Under the pieces are notes generated by a model. That model searched no databases, was not told the DNA's origin, and saw only the letters and a list, made by a program, of their open reading frames with translations. A DNA stretch of 64,000 bases from Stutzerimonas decontaminans (GTDB taxonomy: Bacteria; Pseudomonadota; Gammaproteobacteria; Pseudomonadales; Pseudomonadaceae): positions 1,736,001-1,800,000 of the forward strand of contig NZ_CP007509.1 of the NCBI RefSeq assembly GCF_000661915.1, given 5' to 3'. Shown here piece by piece: positions 39,304 to 49,120 of the stretch. Within the stretch, counting starts at the first letter, position 1, and every line of letters begins with the position of its first letter. The translations under genes were made by a program, and so were the position numbers.

Positions 39304-40050
39304 ATGCGCAACGACCTTCTGATAGCTGCCGAGTCGCTGTTGAACATACTGATTGGCCACGCCACAGGATCGCCTGGAAGTGACGCCGACTATGCCAAGT
39401 TACGGAAGCAGATTCTTGAGGCTACAACGCTGGGCGATCTGGTGCCTCGGACAGTGCAGACTTGCCGCTCTCTCGGGCAGTTCTGGGGAGCGATCAAACA
39501 GAAGTTCAGCACCTACCAAGAACGAAGGGACTTCCTTTTTGCTGAGTTTCAGCCTCTTATTGATCACCTTGAGCTTGCGACCGGCTCGCCTTCAGACGAG
39601 CTGATCAGTGGCTCGGTGAAGAGATTGGATGGTGCCTATGTTCACGCTGCCTGGGGCAAAGCTCTTGAGCGTAGGAACAGCGATCCAGAAGGAGCCATCA
39701 CGATGGCCAGAAGTCTGCTGGAGGCTGTCTGCAAGCTCATCCTCGATGGCGCAGGGGTGAGCTATGGCGATGCTCCCGACATAAACAAGCTCTACAGCTT
39801 GGCGGCAGAGCAACTGAATCTCTCTCCGAGCCAGCACGCTGATAAGGACTTCAAGCGCATCCTTGGAGGCTGTACATCAGTGGTTGAGGGGCTTGGCGGC
39901 CTTAGAAACAGGCTCGGCGATTCCCACGGTAAGGGCGCTAGCTGGGTCAAGCCAGCACCTCGCCATGCGGAGCTAGCAGTGAACCTCGCTGGTGCCATGG
40001 CAACCTTCCTGCTCGCGACCTGGGAGTTTCGGCAGGGTCAACAAGCCTGA
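39304..40050 (+). CDS. Abortive-infection C-terminal (Abi-C) domain protein
   Basis: The 248-residue protein ends in an Abi_C domain (about 120-245). Key stretches are ITMARSLLEAVCKLILD, INKLYSLAAEQLNLSPSQH, LGGCTSVVEGLGGLRNRLGD-SHG and RHAELAVNLAGAMATFLLATW. Proteins with this domain (for example AbiJ-like) are linked to phage-induced growth arrest. The N-terminal 110 residues are unlike the effectors I know. It lies at the right end of the island beside the restriction operon, so a second defence system is inferred. The ATG at 39304 is supported by GAGGCGAGACAGGG upstream. Confidence 0.8.
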   Translation: MRNDLLIAAESLLNILIGHATGSPGSDADYAKLRKQILEATTLGDLVPRTVQTCRSLGQFWGAIKQKFSTYQERRDFLFAEFQPLIDHLELATGSPSDELISGSVKRLDGAYVHAAWGKALERRNSDPEGAITMARSLLEAVCKLILDGAGVSYGDAPDINKLYSLAAEQLNLSPSQHADKDFKRILGGCTSVVEGLGGLRNRLGDSHGKGASWVKPAPRHAELAVNLAGAMATFLLATWEFRQGQQA

Positions 40051-40178
40051 CGCCGTTTCTCTTGGTAGAAGTCACCGCGAGCAGTTCTAACAAAGGCATC
40101 GTTGGTGATACCGGGGGTGCCGCTTTTTGCTCCGACCCACCCCAGGGTGCCGGGGGGAAAGTAGCGCCGCGACGTCAT
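40038..40178 (-). CDS. 46-residue basic protein near the island right end
   Basis: The frame MTSRRYFPPGTLGWVGAKSG...ARGDFYQEKRRQAC looks protein-like, with aromatic and basic residues and a GAGG eight bases before the ATG. Its end overlaps the 3' end of the Abi-C gene by 13 bases. Position next to the end repeats and the size would suit an excision factor or other island accessory protein, but this is a guess. Confidence 0.4.
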   Translation of the reverse strand: MTSRRYFPPGTLGWVGAKSGTPGITNDAFVRTARGDFYQEKRRQAC

Positions 40179-40229
40179 AGATACCGCCTCGCATTTTTGT
40201 TCAAAAAATAGCCGATGGGGTGTGGCCAG

Positions 40230-40271
40230 GTGATCCAAAAGGGATCCAGAAGTGATCCGAAACGGTGATCC
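40230..40271 (+). repeat. Right-end GTGATCC repeat cluster
   Basis: GTGATCC at 40230, 40252 and 40265 and the variant GGGATCC at 40241 are spaced 11, 11 and 13 bases apart, close to one helical turn. The cluster ends 99 bases before attR. Together with the left-end pair it resembles integrase arm-type sites. Confidence 0.6.
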
Positions 40272-40369
40272 AAAGTGCTCGCAATGGCGTACATCAGGTC
40301 TATAGAATGGCGCCCAACTTGAAAGCAGTGTGATGAGCGAAAGTCGCTGGAAGCCAGGATTTGAGAGGG

Positions 40370-40482
40370 CTGCCGGTCCCCTCGCAACGATCAGCCGTGA
40401 ACCCGGTCAGGCCCGGAAGGGAGCAGCCGCAGCGGTGACATTGTGTGCCGGGGTGTGGCTGGTAGGGTTCACCTCCATAACG
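40370..40482 (+). repeat. Right 113-bp direct repeat (attR), truncated ffs
   Basis: Identical over 113 bases to 27006-27118. It lacks the first eight bases of ffs (GGTGGGCC is replaced by unrelated sequence) and the ffs promoter, so the terminal stem cannot close. It is probably a non-functional remnant of the original chromosomal 3' end. Confidence 0.93.
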
Positions 40483-40692
40483 ACCATCTTGTTCGTTTTC
40501 CTTCTCTTTTTATTCGACTGCAGCTGACCTATTACAGGCTCGGGCGTAGACGCACGTCTGTCTTTTTTAACGGTGGGATGGCAGCAAATCTCTCTCTGCG
40601 CTGGCTGCAGGCCGGCGGCTGCCTGAACCTTGTATTCTGGGCTGCATTTACCAAATGCAGGATGTGCCTATACTTATTCGAGGAGCACGGGT

Positions 40693-41832
40693 TTGTCTGT
40701 CAAAGCGAAGTGGGACATCTTCTGTGCGGTCGTGGATAACTTCGGTGACATCGGCGTCACCTGGCGGCTGGCCCGGCAGCTGGCGGCCGAGCATGGCCAG
40801 CAGGTTCGGCTGTGGGTAGATGATCTGCATACCTTTGCCCGGCTTTGTCCGGCGACCAGTGCCGATGCTGATCAGCAGTTCCATGAGGGGGTGGATGTCA
40901 GGCGCTGGTCCAGCCAGTGGCAGGGCGCCGAGCCGGCCGATGTGGTGATCGAGGCTTTCGCCTGCAACCTGCCGCCCGCCTATATAAATGCCATGGCCGC
41001 TTGCGGGCGCCGCATTCTCTGGCTCAATCTCGAATACCTGAGCGCCGAGGACTGGATCGTCGGTTGCCATGCGTTGCCTTCGCTGCAGGCAAACGGGGTC
41101 CAGAAGTACTTCTTCTTCCCGGGCTTCGAGGCCGAGACCGGTGGCCTCATTCGCGAGGCTGATCTGATGCTGCGGCGCGCCAGCTTCCAGCGCGACTCTC
41201 AGCAGCAGATCGATTTTCTCGCCACCTTGGGGGTGGTGCGCCAGCCCGAGGCACGTCTGCTGTCGTTGTTCGCTTATGAGAACACGGCCGTCGCCGGATG
41301 GCTGGATGTACTTGCCGCTGACTCATGCATCAATCAGCTGTTGGTCCCGGAAGGGCGGGTGCTCGGCGACGTCGCGGCCTGGCTGGGCGAGCCGAAGCTC
41401 GAGCCGGGGACGAGCTACCAGCGCGGCAACCTGCAGATATCCATCGTGCCGTTCATGACTCAGGACGAGTACGACCTGCTGTTGTGGAGCTGCGATTTCA
41501 ACGCCGTGCGCGGCGAGGAATCCTTCATCCGAGCCCAATGGGCGGGGCGCCCGCTGGTGTGGCATATCTACCCGCAGGAGGATGATGCGCACTGGGACAA
41601 GCTCAATGCGTTTCTCGATCTCTATACACAGGGGCTCTCGCCCGTGGCTGATTCGGCGCTGCGAGGATTCTGGCATGCCTGGAATGATGGAAAGGGTTCC
41701 GAGCAGGCGTGGACCGGACTGCTGGAGCAATATCCGGCGCTGCTGGAGCATGCAGAGGCCTGGACCCACGCACAGGTCGCCAATGGGGATCTGGCTGGAA
41801 AGCTGGTGTTTTTTTACACAGATTGGCTATGA
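40693..41832 (+). CDS. earP: EF-P arginine rhamnosyltransferase EarP
   Basis: EarP transfers rhamnose from dTDP-rhamnose to Arg32 of elongation factor P, which activates EF-P for polyproline translation in pseudomonads. The 379-residue protein shows the N-terminal motif WDIFCAVVDNFGDIGVTWRLA with the catalytic Asp region, FPGFEAETGGL and the nucleotide-sugar site ISIVPFMTQDEYDLLLWSCD with RGEESFIRAQ. The TTG at 40693 has GAGGAG upstream and gives the family N-terminus; the 21-residue upstream extension is unlikely. efp follows 45 bases later. Confidence 0.92.
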   Translation: MSVKAKWDIFCAVVDNFGDIGVTWRLARQLAAEHGQQVRLWVDDLHTFARLCPATSADADQQFHEGVDVRRWSSQWQGAEPADVVIEAFACNLPPAYINAMAACGRRILWLNLEYLSAEDWIVGCHALPSLQANGVQKYFFFPGFEAETGGLIREADLMLRRASFQRDSQQQIDFLATLGVVRQPEARLLSLFAYENTAVAGWLDVLAADSCINQLLVPEGRVLGDVAAWLGEPKLEPGTSYQRGNLQISIVPFMTQDEYDLLLWSCDFNAVRGEESFIRAQWAGRPLVWHIYPQEDDAHWDKLNAFLDLYTQGLSPVADSALRGFWHAWNDGKGSEQAWTGLLEQYPALLEHAEAWTHAQVANGDLAGKLVFFYTDWL

Positions 41833-41877
41833 TACGCGGCCTGTTTTTTTGTCTCTAATTCCCTTCGGATATTTCGT

Positions 41878-42444
41878 ATGAAAACCGCACAAGAGTTCCG
41901 TGCCGGCCAGGTGGCCATCATCAACGGCGCACCCTGGGTCATCCAGAAAGCCGAGTTCAACAAGTCCGGTCGTAACAGTGCCGTGGTCAAGATGAAGCTG
42001 AAGAACCTGCTCAACGGTTCGGCTACCGAGACTGTGTACAAGGCCGACGACAAGCTGGAGCCGGTCATCCTCGAGCGCAAGGAAGTGACCTACTCCTACT
42101 TCGCCGACCCGCTGTACGTCTTCATGGACACCGAGTTCAACCAGTACGAAATCGAAAAAGACGACCTGGAAGGCGTGATGACCTTCATCGAAGACGGTAT
42201 GACCGACGTCTGCGAAGCAGTCTTCTACAACGACAAGGTGATCTCCGTCGAACTGCCGACCACCATCGTTCGTGAAATCGTTTACACCGAGCCGTCCGTA
42301 CGTGGCGACACTTCCGGCAAGGTCATGAAGACCGCCCGCCTGAAGAACGGTGCCGAACTGCAGGTTTCGGCCTTCTGCGAAATCGGTGATTCGATCGAAA
42401 TCGATACCCGCACCGGCGAGTACAAGTCCCGCGTCAAGGCCTGA
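41878..42444 (+). CDS. efp: Elongation factor P
   Basis: The 188-residue EF-P has three beta-barrel domains and Arg32 at the tip of domain I ([12 protein letters not shown]), the residue rhamnosylated by EarP, rather than Lys. It relieves ribosome stalling at consecutive prolines. It follows its modifying enzyme on the same strand, and a strong terminator closes the operon. Confidence 0.96.
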   Translation: MKTAQEFRAGQVAIINGAPWVIQKAEFNKSGRNSAVVKMKLKNLLNGSATETVYKADDKLEPVILERKEVTYSYFADPLYVFMDTEFNQYEIEKDDLEGVMTFIEDGMTDVCEAVFYNDKVISVELPTTIVREIVYTEPSVRGDTSGKVMKTARLKNGAELQVSAFCEIGDSIEIDTRTGEYKSRVKA

Positions 42445-42467
42445 TCCCTCGGCCTTCGGTGGACAGG

Positions 42468-42496
42468 AAAAGCCCAGCTATATGCTGGGCTTTTTC
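42468..42496 (+). terminator. Rho-independent terminator of efp
   Basis: AAAAGCCCAGC / GCTGGGCTTTTT with a TATAT loop, 24 bases after the efp stop. It may also serve the convergent transporter gene. Confidence 0.88.
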
Positions 42497-42514
42497 GTTT
42501 CTGCGGTGACACCT

Positions 42515-43963
42515 TTAGCTACTCCAGATCCACCCTACCAGCGCGTAGCAGAGCAGCGAAACCAGTAGCACGCCGAACAGGTTGAGTACGAAGCCGGCTT
42601 TGATCATTGCCTGAATCGGCAGCTGCCCGGTGCCGAATACGATGGCGTTGGGCGGCGTCGCGACCGGCATCATGAAGGCGCAGCTGGCGGCGACCGCGGC
42701 CGGAATCGCCAGCATTTCAGGTGACAGTCCCTGGGCGACGGCGAGCGCGCCGAGCAACGGCAGGAATGCCGCTGCAGTCGCGGTGTTGGAGGTGATCTCC
42801 GTGAGGAAGATGATCACCGTTACCACCAGCGCGATCATCAGCAGCAGGGGCAGGGCATCGAAGGCGCCGAGGCTGCTGGCGATCCATTCGGCCAGCCCGG
42901 ACGCGCCAATGACGCCGGCCAGCGAGAGGCCGCCGCCGAACAGCAGCAGCACGCCCCACGGCGCTTTGTTGGCCTGTTCCCAATCCATCAGAAACACCCG
43001 TTTGTGCAGGTCCACTGGAATCAGGAACAGTGCGATCGCCGCGGCCATGGCAATGCTGGTGTCGTTCACGCCGTCGATGTAGTCGGCGAGCAGGGGCTGG
43101 AAGATCCAGGCCGCCGCTGCCAGCACGAATACCACGGCGACCATCTTCTCGGCACGCGACATCGGGCCGAGCGCGGCCATTTCCTTCTTGAGCAGACCGC
43201 TGCTGTCGCCCCCCGTCAGGCGGAAACCGCCACGGGTAAGCGACCACCAGATGAAAATCAGCATACCGATGCTTAGCGGCAAGCCCAGCAGCATCCACTG
43301 GCCAAAGCCGATCTGGACGTCGTAGTTCTCCCGCATGAATGCTGCCAGCAGAGCATTGGGTGGGGTGCCGATGAGCGTGGCGATACCACCGACACTGGCG
43401 GAATAGGCGATGCCCAGCAGCAGCGCCACGGCGAAACGGGCGCCTTCCTTTTCCTCGCTGCCGGCGATCAGCAGGCCAATCACCGACAGCCCGATCGGCA
43501 GCATCATGATGCTGGTTGCCGTGTTGCTCACCCACATGCTGATGAACGCCGTGGCGATCATGAAGCCGGCGATCTGCCGGCTAGGCTGGTTGCCCACCGC
43601 CAGCAGGGTCGCCAGGGCGATGCGCTTGTGCAGGTTCCAGCGTTGCATCGCCAGGCCGAGCAGAAAGCCGCCGAGGAAGAGGAAGATGGTCGGGTTGGCG
43701 TAGGGCGCGGTGGCCTTGGCCAGGGTGTCGATGTCGAGCAGGGGGATCAGCAGGATCGGCAGCAGCGATGTGGCCGGGATCGGTATGGCCTCGGTCGACC
43801 ACCAGACCGCCATCAGCGCGGCCAGGCCCACGGTCAGCCAGGCCTTTTCCGACAGGCCGCCGGGTGGGTCGGTCAGGATGCAGGCCAGCAACAGCAGTGG
43901 GCCCAGGATCAGGCCGATCCACGCGGCCAGTACGGCGCCACGGCTTTGAGATGATTCCGCCAT
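42515..43963 (-). CDS. DASS (SLC13)-family sodium/anion symporter
   Basis: The 482-residue inner-membrane protein has about 11-12 helices and both SNT substrate motifs of the divalent anion:sodium symporter family (SNTATSIMMLP near 145-155 and SNTATAAAFLPLL near 405). Family substrates are dicarboxylates such as succinate and malate, or sulfate. No regulator is adjacent. It stands alone, convergent with efp. Confidence 0.88.
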   Translation of the reverse strand: MAESSQSRGAVLAAWIGLILGPLLLLACILTDPPGGLSEKAWLTVGLAALMAVWWSTEAIPIPATSLLPILLIPLLDIDTLAKATAPYANPTIFLFLGGFLLGLAMQRWNLHKRIALATLLAVGNQPSRQIAGFMIATAFISMWVSNTATSIMMLPIGLSVIGLLIAGSEEKEGARFAVALLLGIAYSASVGGIATLIGTPPNALLAAFMRENYDVQIGFGQWMLLGLPLSIGMLIFIWWSLTRGGFRLTGGDSSGLLKKEMAALGPMSRAEKMVAVVFVLAAAAWIFQPLLADYIDGVNDTSIAMAAAIALFLIPVDLHKRVFLMDWEQANKAPWGVLLLFGGGLSLAGVIGASGLAEWIASSLGAFDALPLLLMIALVVTVIIFLTEITSNTATAAAFLPLLGALAVAQGLSPEMLAIPAAVAASCAFMMPVATPPNAIVFGTGQLPIQAMIKAGFVLNLFGVLLVSLLCYALVGWIWSS

Positions 43964-44109
43964 TTTCGTCCTCTTTGGAGCTGCCTATGGAAGTGGGCCG
44001 TACGGACTGAGCCCGCGCAGCCCCTACTACTTAGGGCGGACAGGGCCGGCGGGGTTTCGTTTCGTTTCGTGCGCGCGGGCGGTGCTGCCCGCGCAGAGGG
44101 GCGGGAGGC

Positions 44110-45459
44110 TCAGTCCGGCCGGACCTGCTTCAGGGTTTCGGCGATCATGAAGGCCATTTCCAGTGACTGGTCGGCGTTCAGGCGCGGGTCGCAGTGGGTG
44201 TGGTAGCGATCGCAGAGGCCGGCCTCGGTGATCGGGCGCGAGCCGCCGATGCACTCGGTGACGTTCTGCCCTGTCATCTCGATATGGATGCCCCCCGGAT
44301 AACTGCCTTCGGCGCGGTGCACGTCGAAGAACTGGCGGACTTCGGCGAGTACGCGCTCGAAGTCGCGCGTCTTGTAGCCGCTGGAGGCCTTCATGGTGTT
44401 GCCGTGCATCGGATCGGAACTCCACAGCACCTGGCGGCCCTCGTTCTGCACGGCGCGCACCAGGCGTGGCAGGCCGGCTTCGACCTTGTCGGCGCCCATG
44501 CGCACGATGAGGTTCAGACGGCCTGGATCGTTCTGCGGGTTGAGGATGTCGATCAGGCGGATCAGCTCGTCGGTATCCATGCTGGGGCCGACCTTCACCC
44601 CGATGGGGTTGCCGACGCCGCGCAGGAACTCCACGTGAGCGCCGTCCAGCTGACGGGTGCGATCACCGATCCACAGCATGTGCGCCGAGCAGTCGTACCA
44701 GCCGCCGCTGAGGCTGTCCTGGCGGACGAAGGCCTGCTCATAGTTGAGCAGCAGCGCCTCATGGGCGGTGAAGAAGCTGGTCTCACGCAGCTGCGGCGCG
44801 CCATCCAGCCCACACGCGCGCATGAACTTCAGTGTTTCATCGATGCGCGCGCCGAGCTGGTGGTACTTCTCGGCCAGCAGCGAGTTGGCGATGAAGTCCA
44901 GGTTCCACTGATGCACCTGGTGCAGGTCAGCGAACCCGCCTTGGGCGAAGGCGCGTAGCAAGTTCAGGCTGGAGGTGGACTGGTGGTAGGCCTGCAGCAG
45001 GCGCTCCGGGTCCGGTATGCGGCTTTTGCCGTTGAAGTCGATGCCATTGACGATATCGCCGCGGTAGGCGGGCAGGGTGACGCCATCAACGGTTTCATCA
45101 CCCGCCGAGCGCGGCTTGGCGAACTGGCCGGCCATGCGCCCGACCTTGACCACCGGGCAGCCGGCCGCGAAGGTCATCACGATAGCCATCTGCAGCAGCA
45201 CCTTGAAGGTGTCGCGAATCTTAGTGGCGGAGAACTCGGCGAAGCTCTCTGCACAGTCGCCGCCCTGGAGCAGGAAAGCACGGCCCTGGGTCACTTCAGC
45301 GAACTGCCGCTTGAGCTCGCGCGCTTCTCCAGCAAAAACCAATGGCGGCAATCCGGCCAGGGTCTGTTCAACGCGCTTGAGGTGTTCGGCATCCGGGTAT
45401 TCGGGCTGCTGCTGGATCGGCTTGCGTCTCCAGCTATCGGGGCTCCAGGCGTCGTTCAT
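44110..45459 (-). CDS. Class II 3-deoxy-7-phosphoheptulonate (DAHP) synthase
   Basis: The 449-residue class II (plant-type) DAHP synthase condenses PEP and erythrose-4-phosphate as the first step of the shikimate pathway. The start [17 protein letters not shown] is the family N-terminus. The metal cysteine lies in [11 protein letters not shown], and [18 protein letters not shown] and [18 protein letters not shown] are conserved. A longer frame from 45702 is unsupported. It is divergent from the spermidine-synthase-like gene. Confidence 0.92.
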   Translation of the reverse strand: MNDAWSPDSWRRKPIQQQPEYPDAEHLKRVEQTLAGLPPLVFAGEARELKRQFAEVTQGRAFLLQGGDCAESFAEFSATKIRDTFKVLLQMAIVMTFAAGCPVVKVGRMAGQFAKPRSAGDETVDGVTLPAYRGDIVNGIDFNGKSRIPDPERLLQAYHQSTSSLNLLRAFAQGGFADLHQVHQWNLDFIANSLLAEKYHQLGARIDETLKFMRACGLDGAPQLRETSFFTAHEALLLNYEQAFVRQDSLSGGWYDCSAHMLWIGDRTRQLDGAHVEFLRGVGNPIGVKVGPSMDTDELIRLIDILNPQNDPGRLNLIVRMGADKVEAGLPRLVRAVQNEGRQVLWSSDPMHGNTMKASSGYKTRDFERVLAEVRQFFDVHRAEGSYPGGIHIEMTGQNVTECIGGSRPITEAGLCDRYHTHCDPRLNADQSLEMAFMIAETLKQVRPD

Positions 45460-45591
45460 GGTCGTTCCAATCATTAAAAGTGCGGTGATTTTACCTGAAG
45501 CGTCCGGGCCTCGGAGATAGCGATGGCCTATGGGGCTGCGTAAGATGCGCTTCGCCGATACGCCGGTGATCGGATAGCTGTGGAGCAGATG

Positions 45592-46341
45592 ATGGATAAA
45601 GAGGAGCGCTTGCTTGCCGAAGTGCATGACGCATTCGGGATGATTCGCGTAATCGAGGTGGGTGAATACCGCTTTCTCGAGTTCGGCGCGGCAGTCGAGC
45701 AAAGCTGCGTCTTCACCGCCGATCCCACGTGGCTCGAGTACGATTACACCCGCGCCATGCTGCTAGGGGGGCTCTGTCACCCGGATCCGGAGACGGCGCT
45801 GTTTCTCGGGCTCGGCGCCGGTAACCTGACCCAGGCCTGCCTGCAGTTCCTGCCGCTGGAAGATGTCGAAGTCATCGAGCTGCGGCCGGCGGTGCCGGAG
45901 CTTGCGATGCAGTACCTGGGATTGCAGAACGATTCGCGCCTGTACATACGCATCGGCGACGCCACCGAGCTGCTGGATACGGCGGAGAGTTCCGATTTGA
46001 TTTTTGTCGACCTCTACAACGATTGCGGGCCGGATGCCGCTCATCTGGCCTGGTCGTTCCTCAAGCGGTGTCAGGAAAAACTCAATCCGGGTGGCTGGCT
46101 GATCATCAATCAGTGGGGCACTGATGACGACCGCCCTTTGGGCGCGGCGCTGCTGCGCGGTCTCTACCATCGGCATTACTGGGAGTGCCCGGTGAAGGAG
46201 GGCAACGTGGTGTTGCTGGTGCCGGCCGATCTCGATCAGCAGCTGGATATGGCGGGGCTGCGCCATCGGGCTGAAGCGTTGGCCTCGCGCTTGGGCTATT
46301 CGTTGGAATCGTTGATTGCGGCGCTGCGGCCTGCGAGCTGA
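45592..46341 (+). CDS. Spermidine synthase-like methyltransferase-fold protein
   Basis: The 249-residue protein has the Rossmann nucleotide-binding segment [20 protein letters not shown], an acidic beta-2 end ([10 protein letters not shown]) and [10 protein letters not shown], as in spermidine synthases. It lacks the usual N-terminal beta domain and polyamine-binding motifs, so the true substrate is uncertain. GGAG six bases before the ATG at 45592 supports the start; earlier GTG and ATG codons at 45580 and 45589 are possible. Confidence 0.75.
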   Translation: MDKEERLLAEVHDAFGMIRVIEVGEYRFLEFGAAVEQSCVFTADPTWLEYDYTRAMLLGGLCHPDPETALFLGLGAGNLTQACLQFLPLEDVEVIELRPAVPELAMQYLGLQNDSRLYIRIGDATELLDTAESSDLIFVDLYNDCGPDAAHLAWSFLKRCQEKLNPGGWLIINQWGTDDDRPLGAALLRGLYHRHYWECPVKEGNVVLLVPADLDQQLDMAGLRHRAEALASRLGYSLESLIAALRPAS

Positions 46342-46615
46342 ATGTTGCGTCATGTTGGTGCAAGGCTTCAGTCGGTGCGCCTAATCTGTCCCGAATCGGT
46401 GCGCACTGCTCCTGTGCCTCTTCTGTCGCCCAGATAGCGCAGCGCTCTGGCGCGGCAGTTAGCAGGCAACCCGAAACCTCGTCGCTGTTGCACCTTTGCT
46501 GTGCATTCATTGCTTGGGTGATACCGCCGGTGGCACTTATGCGCGCTCGCGTAGGGGCGGCTGGTCTGCTAATTGCAGAGCGCCAGCATGTTTTGTCGGC
46601 AGTAAGGAACCGCCC

Positions 46616-48778
46616 GTGCCCCATCTTCAGAGCGACCACATGCACCTGTCCGCCAGCGAACGCCAGTGGCTCCCTTGGTTGGGGCCAACCGGCAAGCTGT
46701 CGATGCGCTGGTCGTGCTGGTTGAATCGCGGTGTTTATCCGGTGGTGGAACAGGTCTTCGAGGGTGTGGCGCAATCCCGTGTGCGCATTCTGCAGAACTG
46801 GACGAACAGCCATTGGGGCCACCTCGCCGAACTCGCTGCAGGCCTGGGCCAAGGCTTTGCCCATGTGGATGTCGATCTGCTGGAGAAGAAGCGTGCGCAG
46901 ATGCCGGATCTGTCCGAGCTATTCGTAATCGACCCGCAAGGGCGCGTGCTGGCCTCTACCTGCGCAGCCCATGTCGGACAGCAGGATCTCGACGGCAGGG
47001 CCGTGGCACGCGGCCTGAGCGAGCCGTTCCTGCATGGGCCATATCGTGATCCGCTGACCCAGCGCCTGGGGGCGAGCACCTCGCGCTTCCATGATGCGGT
47101 GACGCTGATGTTCTATCAGCCGGTGCAGGTGGGTGGAAAACACCTTGGCTGTATCTGTGCGCGCGTACCCAACGATGTGATCGGAGACCTGATCCAGCGC
47201 GAGGCCGGCCATATCTACCCGGAATCCGGGGACAACTACCTGTTCATGGTCGAGTCGCGCTTCGATAACAGCGTTCAGACCGGCACGGCGCTGTCACGCT
47301 CGCGCTTCGAGGACGCCACCTTCAGCCATGGCGAGAACCTCAAGAGCGGCGTGCACACTCGTTGGGGCACCGTGTGCGTGCAGCAGCATACCGAACTCGA
47401 GCTGCGCTTTACTGATCCCGCCACCGGGCAGCTGCACCCTGGCGTACGTGAAAGCATTGCCAAGGGTTCCAACCTGTTCGTCACCTATCCGGGCTATTCG
47501 GACTACCGCCACATCCCAGTCATCGGCAAGGGCGTTACCTTTCAGTTGCCCGGTTCGGCGGACCGCTGGGGGATGATGTGCGAGGCGGATCTGGAGGAGG
47601 TTTATCGCCGACGTTCGCTGAGCGTCGGGCTGATGAAGACCTACCTGGTCACCGTGACCACGTTGTTCGCCATTGGCGGTCTGCTGCAGGAATACAGCGG
47701 CCTACCCACGTCGGCGCTTCACGTGGTCAACGGCTTGCTGCTCATGCTGGGTGCCTGGGCCTTCGCTTCGTTCGGGCCGCGTCGGCTGGCGGCGCGCATG
47801 CAGGAGATGACCGAGGTGATCCGTACCCTGGCTGAAGGCGAGGGCAATCTGCGTCAGCGGGTCGACAGCAACACCATGCAGCACGACGAGAGCGGTGACA
47901 TGGGACGTTGGATCAACAGCTTCATCGACAGCCTGGACGGGGTGGTCGGCCAAGTGATCCAGGTGTCGAAGCACGTCCGCCAGGATAACGAGCTGATGCT
48001 TGAGCGCAGCAGCGAAGCCGGGCAGACCACCGGTGAAGTCGCGGAGTCCATTCATCAGCTGCTGTTGCTAGTGGAAGAGCAGTTGGGAGAGATCCAGCAG
48101 GCTTCGATGACCGCAGAGGAAATGAAGGCCGCGATGGACGATGTGATGAAACATGCCCGCGAGCGTTTCGACACCGTGCGCAAAGGCACCGAATCGATCC
48201 GTGACGTGGTGCAGCGTTCGGCCGAAAGCGTGCAGCTGCTCGATAGTCGTATGGGCGAGATCGATGAGATTGTCGGGCTGATCAGCGATATCACCAACCA
48301 GACGAATCTGCTGGCGCTGAATGCGGCAATCGAAGCCGCCAGGGCAGGGGACCATGGCCGCGGATTCGCGGTGGTGGCGGGCGAGGTGCGCTCGCTGGCC
48401 CTGCGCACCGCCAAGGCGGCCGAGGACATTCGCCACAAAGTCGAGAGCCTGCAGGCGGAAACACGCCAGGCGGTGTCGTTCATGGAAGGGGGTGTCCAGA
48501 ATGTCGATAGCAGTCTGCGCCTGACCGAAGAAGCATCGTCGGAAAACGTACATCTGCACCAGACGGTCGAGCGTATGTTCGAGATCATCAAGGGCCTGAA
48601 CGAGCGCAGTCTGCACTACGGCCAGACCATTCGTGGCGTCGATCAGGCCTCCAGCGAAATGGGCCAGACCCTCGGTGTGCTGCAGGACAGCGCCGAGCGC
48701 GTCCGTCACACCGCAGGCAAGCTGCACCAGCTGGTGGGCCGCTTCCGCGTCAGCGCCGCCAACAGCGAAGCCGCCTGA
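46616..48778 (+). CDS. Methyl-accepting chemotaxis protein with N-terminal sensor before the membrane hairpin
   Basis: The 720-residue chemoreceptor has an unusual order. A large N-terminal sensory region (about 1-335) contains no leading membrane helix. Two helices follow close together (about 341-360 and 367-387), then a HAMP-like segment ([20 protein letters not shown]) and the signalling domain with tip [20 protein letters not shown] and [15 protein letters not shown]. The sensor is therefore probably cytoplasmic. The GTG at 46616 has AAGGA upstream; an ATG at 46640 is an alternative. The ligand is unknown. Confidence 0.87.
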   Translation: MPHLQSDHMHLSASERQWLPWLGPTGKLSMRWSCWLNRGVYPVVEQVFEGVAQSRVRILQNWTNSHWGHLAELAAGLGQGFAHVDVDLLEKKRAQMPDLSELFVIDPQGRVLASTCAAHVGQQDLDGRAVARGLSEPFLHGPYRDPLTQRLGASTSRFHDAVTLMFYQPVQVGGKHLGCICARVPNDVIGDLIQREAGHIYPESGDNYLFMVESRFDNSVQTGTALSRSRFEDATFSHGENLKSGVHTRWGTVCVQQHTELELRFTDPATGQLHPGVRESIAKGSNLFVTYPGYSDYRHIPVIGKGVTFQLPGSADRWGMMCEADLEEVYRRRSLSVGLMKTYLVTVTTLFAIGGLLQEYSGLPTSALHVVNGLLLMLGAWAFASFGPRRLAARMQEMTEVIRTLAEGEGNLRQRVDSNTMQHDESGDMGRWINSFIDSLDGVVGQVIQVSKHVRQDNELMLERSSEAGQTTGEVAESIHQLLLLVEEQLGEIQQASMTAEEMKAAMDDVMKHARERFDTVRKGTESIRDVVQRSAESVQLLDSRMGEIDEIVGLISDITNQTNLLALNAAIEAARAGDHGRGFAVVAGEVRSLALRTAKAAEDIRHKVESLQAETRQAVSFMEGGVQNVDSSLRLTEEASSENVHLHQTVERMFEIIKGLNERSLHYGQTIRGVDQASSEMGQTLGVLQDSAERVRHTAGKLHQLVGRFRVSAANSEAA

Positions 48779-49062
48779 CACCGAGGTCGGGCATCCCACA
48801 AAAGTGGCAAGCAGGCACCAAGCCTGTAGGAGGCGCGCCCTCGCGGCGGACGCAGGCTGCAAGCCTGCCAAGTCTAAAAGACTCGCCCCGAGGTCGGGCC
48901 TCCTACAAAAGTGGCAAGCGGGCACCAAACCTGTAGGCGGCGCGCGCCCTGGGCGAACGCAGGCTGCAAGCCTGCCAAGTCTAAAAGACTCGCCCCGAGG
49001 TCGGGCCTCCCAAAAAAAGCAGAACGCGCTCACCGCTGTAGGAGGTGCGCCCCCGCGGCGAA
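48779..49062 (+). repeat. REPIN array 1
   Basis: A degenerate half element directly after the chemoreceptor stop is followed by two complete units (48826-48905 and 48933-49011) and a lone forward half (49038-49062). Each unit is a GTAGGAGG-type REP, a spacer containing the palindrome GCAGGCT-GCA-AGCCTGC, and an inverted REP ending in GGGCCTCCTAC. Unit spacing is 105-107 bases. The same family flanks the RAYT gene at 54.4 kb. Confidence 0.85.
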
Positions 49063-49120
49063 TGCGTGCCAGCGACCCATGCTGAAAACACCAATCAAGG
49101 GCACAAAATAACCGCACAGC

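Larger units (their letters stand above)
27119..40482. mobile_element. 13.4-kb genomic island integrated in ffs
   Basis: The island is bounded by the two 113-bp ffs repeats; one repeat unit plus intervening DNA is 13,364 bp. It holds a DUF6538 tyrosine integrase beside attL, phage-type regulators (Rha, AntA/AntB, MarR-like), a type I restriction-modification operon, a serine recombinase and an Abi-C protein. It has no structural phage genes or conjugation genes, so it looks like a satellite-type integrative element carrying defence cargo. Excision would restore one intact ffs. Confidence 0.93.

Noticed and set aside
40330..40527. 65-codon frame starting MSESRWKPGF before attR
   Set aside because: It runs through the ffs remnant, so most of the product is translated RNA-gene sequence. 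The first ten residues look protein-like, and a gene start cut by the integration event cannot be ruled out, but support is too weak.
48779..49062. CRISPR array
   Set aside because: Repeats are long, internally palindromic and the regular spacing is made of conserved spacer sequence, so they are REPINs; no cas genes are present.
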